DNA of 47,482 bases from Neoconidiobolus thromboides FSU 785 (Eukaryota; Entomophthoromycota; Entomophthoromycetes; Entomophthorales; Neoconidiobolaceae): positions 1-47,482 of the forward strand of contig MU626410.1 of the NCBI GenBank assembly GCA_025603075.1, written 5' to 3'. Below the pieces are notes generated by a model. It worked only from the letters and a program-made list of their open reading frames with translations, did not search any database and was not told where the DNA came from. Shown here one piece after another: positions 43,833 to 47,482 of the stretch (its first letter is position 1; every line of letters starts with the position of its first letter). The translations under genes and the position numbers were made by a program.

Positions 43833-44800
43833 TTAAAATGTCTCATTCAAAAATTGAATAAAAAGATTAGGTATTCTTTCCAATTCAATGACGGATTTTT
43901 GTTTTTTATAGAAGGTCACAAACTCCCTCTTTTGTTTTTTCATTTCAATAATACTTAAAAATTTACCCTTTTTATTCAATGGAGTATCAACATTTGGCAA
44001 AAAAAGTACTGAATCTTTATTTTCATTTTGCATTGATAATATCTGTTGAATCAATTCAGTAACTAATTTATCTACTTCATATAAATGATTAGTGGTGGTT
44101 ATTGGTTGTATTACCGTAGCTTGAGTGGGTTTTAACGATTTTTCATGAATAATAGAATGATAGATTTGTGAAAATATTTCTTCATAAGAATCATCCGTAG
44201 GTATAATTAAAAATAAGGGCGAGTCCCAGCGGTTAAATGCTATTGGCTCTTCATATCGATTGATGAGTTCAGTTATTCTAAACGATAAAATAAAATGGTT
44301 TAAATTATTAAAATTATTTTAATTTAATTAAATATTTTAAATACTTACACTTGTTCACTATATTTGTCCTCTCTGATTTCATTCCATTCCATAGCTATTT
44401 GTGGTTGTAATCCAAACTGTACCTAAAATTAAAAATAATTATCTCATTCCAATTGATTAATTAAACTTCAACTTACCACACAATGATTGGTAGCATTAGC
44501 TCTAGCCACACAATATAATTGATATCTGAATCCTTTAATATAGTTATTACTGTCCAATATTAATATGGTGTCTTTATTAACTAATCTTTCCGCACATGCT
44601 AATAACGCTCCACGTAATTTCTTTTCTTCATATTGAGTAGCGTAACTAGACTTGAAAAAGCCAAGCTTTTCATCATTATATAATTCTACTTTATGGGTTA
44701 AGGATTCGGACTTGAGTTTGTTTTCAATATATATTTTAAGTTGGGTAGCGATAGTACTCTTCCCACTACTGGGTAATCCACATAATGTTATCAATGGCAT
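43833..44800 (-). CDS. KTI12: KTI12, Elongator-associated P-loop protein
   Basis: Three exons, 44800-44477, 44422-44349, 44277-43833; 280 residues, all phases consistent. MPLITLCGLPSSGKST has the P-loop G8-x4-GKS (K14, S15). LRGALLACAERLVNKDTILILDSNNYIKGFRYQLYC contains the Walker-B-like acidic residue and the Asn-Tyr-Ile-Lys-Gly-Arg/Phe-Arg-Tyr-Gln-Leu signature of the Kti12/PSTK family. RYEEPIAFNRWDSPLF is a strong Kti12 match (PSTK lacks it). It binds tRNA and regulates Elongator, which makes the mcm5/ncm5 modifications on wobble uridines. Length is normal for the family. Confidence 0.92.
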
Positions 44801-46169
44801 CGTGAGAGTTGTCTATTGTCTATTTTTTGGAAAATTATTTGAATGTGGTTAAATTTAAATTTGAAATTATTCGCAACTTTAAACTTTTAAGCAAGAACTC
44901 TGCAAAACTGTTCAATATCTTTGGTTTTTTAAACATGGGTTTAGCTAATGTTCAATAGTTTTATTCATTATTTATTCTATTATAAATTTGAAGTATTTTT
45001 TACTATTAGACTATTATTTATAGACTAAAATATATAAAAAATAATATCATTGAAATACTATATTGAGTATCCCCATAAATGACAATACTTTTATAAAACA
45101 AAATTATTATTTACAGTATTATTTCTACTTTAGAATTATTTAATAAAGGTTCTATTAAATGGAAATTTATAAAACAAGTTATTTTTCAATAGATTTTATT
45201 ACTGTTATTGTAATTGTATATTCCTACCAACTTTAACTACCAAAAATATAAGTTTATTTATGCATAATCTCATAAACATCAAAGTTGCTATAACTGAAGC
45301 AAAGGATATAAACAAAATATTTGCTGTATTATATGATATGTCTTTTTTGATTACTTTTATTTGTCCTTTTTATATGCACAGAAAAAGTCGGACGGTTTAT
45401 TAAGGTTAGATAAGACACCCTTGTTTTGTCAAACAAACTTAATTGTTAAAATAAAAGGATATTTAAGTCCTAGCGTTTATTAAACCTAATTATATAACAT
45501 CAGATTAATAATCTATTTTCCTATAGTATCACTAGACAATAATAAAATAAACTAACTGGTACATATCTGCCAACGATTTCAATAGTTTATTTTCATAACT
45601 TGATATAAATCTATAGTGAAAGCTTCAAATTATAATTAACTTCGTCTAAAATATCAAAGGCTTTAAAAAAAGTTTAGATATTCTTAAAGTTAATTTAAAT
45701 ATAGAAAATATCAAACTATTTAAATATAGTAATACTTGGTATAAAATGGATGCTTTATTTTTAATATGCACTCATAAATATTCTATTTATTTTAAAAAAA
45801 TTCTTTTGGAAATACCCTGTCGGAGATCAGAACCTCCTTAGTTGATTGTAAACGAATAGAGTGGAGTTCAATATGGAGAAACTATTTTTCTAATTTTGTT
45901 GACACTCTTGATAATTTGACAAAATTATTTTTGGAAAATTATTTGATTTAATAAATATTTTATTCAAACAATTTATTTTATATTTTATGTACTTGATATC
46001 TAAATTAACTGTATTTAAGTAATAGCTGATACTATTTAATAAATTTTAAAGTTAAACATAATAATATAAAAAATACAAATAATTTAAACTCAAAAGATAC
46101 TTTTTTTATAAACTTATATTTTTATTAATCTTAAAAAATAAAAAAATCCTACAATGACCTTATATATTT
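44801..46169. other. 1.4 kb AT-rich intergenic DNA
   Basis: No coding frame on either strand and no member of the repeat families recognised. A G/C-richer patch at 45815-45870 shows no gene-like structure. Confidence 0.5.
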
Positions 46170-47408
46170 TTAATTCTTAAGTTTAGATTTGAGGTCTTCG
46201 ATTTCCTTAACTGAATCCTTGCGGAACTTAGCATATTCAGAAGCCGTTTCAACTAATCTTTTACGGTTCTTATCATTATCTTCCAATAATTTACTATGTT
46301 GTTCGAATAACTGTTTATTCTCAGCTGTTAAAGCTTCCACTTGAGATTGAAGGTCTTCATATTTTTGATTCTCTTGTTTAATCTCTTTGTTTTCTTCTCT
46401 TAATTTATTTACTTCAGTTTCAAGATCTTCAATTTGAAGCTTGTAATTTGAGGCTTGTCCATTCTTTTTAGTCATATCCGCCATCTCTTCTTTTAACTTG
46501 TTATTAGAAAGACGTATACTATCTATTGTAGTCGTAAGTTCATGGATCTTATCAGTGGCACGATCCGAGATCTCTTCCGCTTTAACCTTTTCTTCTTTAA
46601 ACTTTTGTTTTTCTTGTTCAATAGTACTAATGGTTGCCTTTAACTCTTCAATTTCTTTTTGGCATTTTTCAAGTTGAGCTTGTTGTTCGCTTTGTTGTTT
46701 TTTAATACTTTCATTTTCTTCTTTAATACTTCCATTTTCAGTTTCTAGACTTTCTACTTTGGTTCTAAACTCTCCCATACTTTCTTCATGCTTTTCACGT
46801 AATTTAACCATGGTAATTTCATTCTGTGCTTTACCACTTTCAGCTTCTTGTAATTCAAGTTTAAGTTGTTCAATAGTAGCAGAATCAGTGGAAGATTGTT
46901 GACCATCGGTTTCATTTTTCTTACGCTCTTCTTCAAGTTCTTTGATAGCATCAGTTAACTTTTGTTTATATTCTTTAAGTTCTTCATCAACTTTTTGAGT
47001 ATCAATACCATTAACTTGACCTTTTTTGATTTCTTGTTTCAACTGTTTGATTTCCTCTTCTAATTTATTCTTTTCTTCGACAGTGAATTGAATTACTTCT
47101 TTTTGTAAATCTTCATTATTACCGTTTAAAAACTTACTTTCTTCTTCCTTTTTTTTCATTTCTTTTTCATATTTTTCTAAGGTTGCTTTAACTTGCTCAT
47201 ACTCCTTCTCTATCAACTCCTTTCTCTTTAAGTTTTCCTTTAACTTTTTTAACTCTTCTTGGGCTTCTTCAGCTAAAGCTTGACGCTGAATACTTTGGGT
47301 ACTTACACTATTCTTTTTAGCATAAGAGCTACTAGTTAAATAATAAACAAGGGGGGCAGTGATGGCTGAAGCAACAGCAGCAGTGGTGATATATTTTGAA
47401 TTATCCAT
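46170..47408 (-). CDS. membrane-anchored long coiled-coil protein
   Basis: Single exon, 412 residues. Residues about 8-29 (TTAAVASAITAPLVYYLTSSSY) form one hydrophobic span near the N terminus. From about residue 45 to the end the chain is an almost unbroken heptad coiled coil rich in Glu, Lys, Gln and Leu (EELKKLKENLKRKELIEKEY; EETSEYAKFRKDS-like end SEYAKFRKDSVKEIEDLKSK). It resembles generic tethers or shaping proteins rather than one named family. A short, poorly basic N terminus and tail-out topology fit an organelle outer-membrane anchor; this is inference. Codon use is richer in C/G than the flanks, implying good expression. Confidence 0.75.
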   Translation of the reverse strand: MDNSKYITTAAVASAITAPLVYYLTSSSYAKKNSVSTQSIQRQALAEEAQEELKKLKENLKRKELIEKEYEQVKATLEKYEKEMKKKEEESKFLNGNNEDLQKEVIQFTVEEKNKLEEEIKQLKQEIKKGQVNGIDTQKVDEELKEYKQKLTDAIKELEEERKKNETDGQQSSTDSATIEQLKLELQEAESGKAQNEITMVKLREKHEESMGEFRTKVESLETENGSIKEENESIKKQQSEQQAQLEKCQKEIEELKATISTIEQEKQKFKEEKVKAEEISDRATDKIHELTTTIDSIRLSNNKLKEEMADMTKKNGQASNYKLQIEDLETEVNKLREENKEIKQENQKYEDLQSQVEALTAENKQLFEQHSKLLEDNDKNRKRLVETASEYAKFRKDSVKEIEDLKSKLKN

Positions 47409-47482
47409 CTTTTAACTAAATGAATTAATTCAACCGTTACATGAAATTATTTTAGTTACCTCTTGATATAGATTCTACTCTA

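Noticed and set aside
45815-45870. G/C-richer patch as a possible tRNA or small RNA
   Set aside because: No paired arms or conserved box sequences could be found.
1-47482. CRISPR array, bacterial operon, tRNA genes or transposase genes
   Set aside because: None found; the window is spliced eukaryotic DNA and no cloverleaf or transposase core was recognised.

Overview
The window is nuclear DNA of a very AT-rich eukaryote, almost certainly a fungus. Genes are split by short introns (about 45-70 nt) with GT...AG ends and branch sites such as TACTAAT or CTAAC, and the standard genetic code fits every gene. The clearest fungal marker is an OPY2-type membrane anchor (25284-26123). Mitochondrial genes (cardiolipin synthase, NFU1, an LYRM7/MZM1 protein, a leader-bearing EF-P) rule out an amitochondriate lineage, and a DMC1 recombinase implies a retained meiotic programme. 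Extreme AT content, low-complexity Asn-rich proteins and an organellar EF-P suggest an early-diverging fungus; this placement is inference only.

Layout. 216-1406 (-): MARVEL-like membrane protein. 1407-4295: gene-free DNA with three short MITE-like elements. 4296-6248 (+): secreted GMC oxidoreductase. 8003-8869 (+): six-exon class-II-like eIF4E. 9128-10232 (+): six-exon cardiolipin synthase. 11144-12660: pseudogene, then 13054-14709: intact copy of an Asn-rich protein with two FAR1/WRKY-GCM1-like zinc modules; a third, broken copy lies at 41156-42800 (-). 15066-18046 (+): C2/diacylglycerol-lipase-like protein. 18320-18931 (-) LYRM7/MZM1, 19190-19478 (-) a 78-residue single-membrane-span protein and 19636-20537 (+) mitochondrial EF-P are packed closely. 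20834-22220 (-): nine-exon DMC1. 23865-24422 (+): orphan. 25284-26123 (-): OPY2-like. 27345-28120 (-): degenerate repeat protein. 30146-30920 (+): ERCC1/RAD10. 31088-32207 (+): PPP4R2. 32381-35647 (-): transportin-3/MTR10. 36226-37106 (+): TMX-like thioredoxin. 37376-37847 (+): Sm D2. 38119-39553 (-): coiled-coil protein. 39728-40585 (-): NFU1. 43261-43385: 5S-rRNA-like relic. 43833-44800 (-): KTI12. 46170-47408 (-): membrane-anchored coiled-coil protein.

Most multi-exon genes were rebuilt by hand; exon lengths sum to whole codons and joined frames restore family motifs. Most genes are unrelated housekeeping functions, so there is no operon-like system. The unusual content is the repeat landscape: a roughly 105-bp terminal-inverted-repeat family present at least nine times, a separate foldback element with roughly 95-bp arms, a perfect 30-bp palindrome, and the small expanding and decaying zinc-module family, one copy of which carries a MITE insertion.
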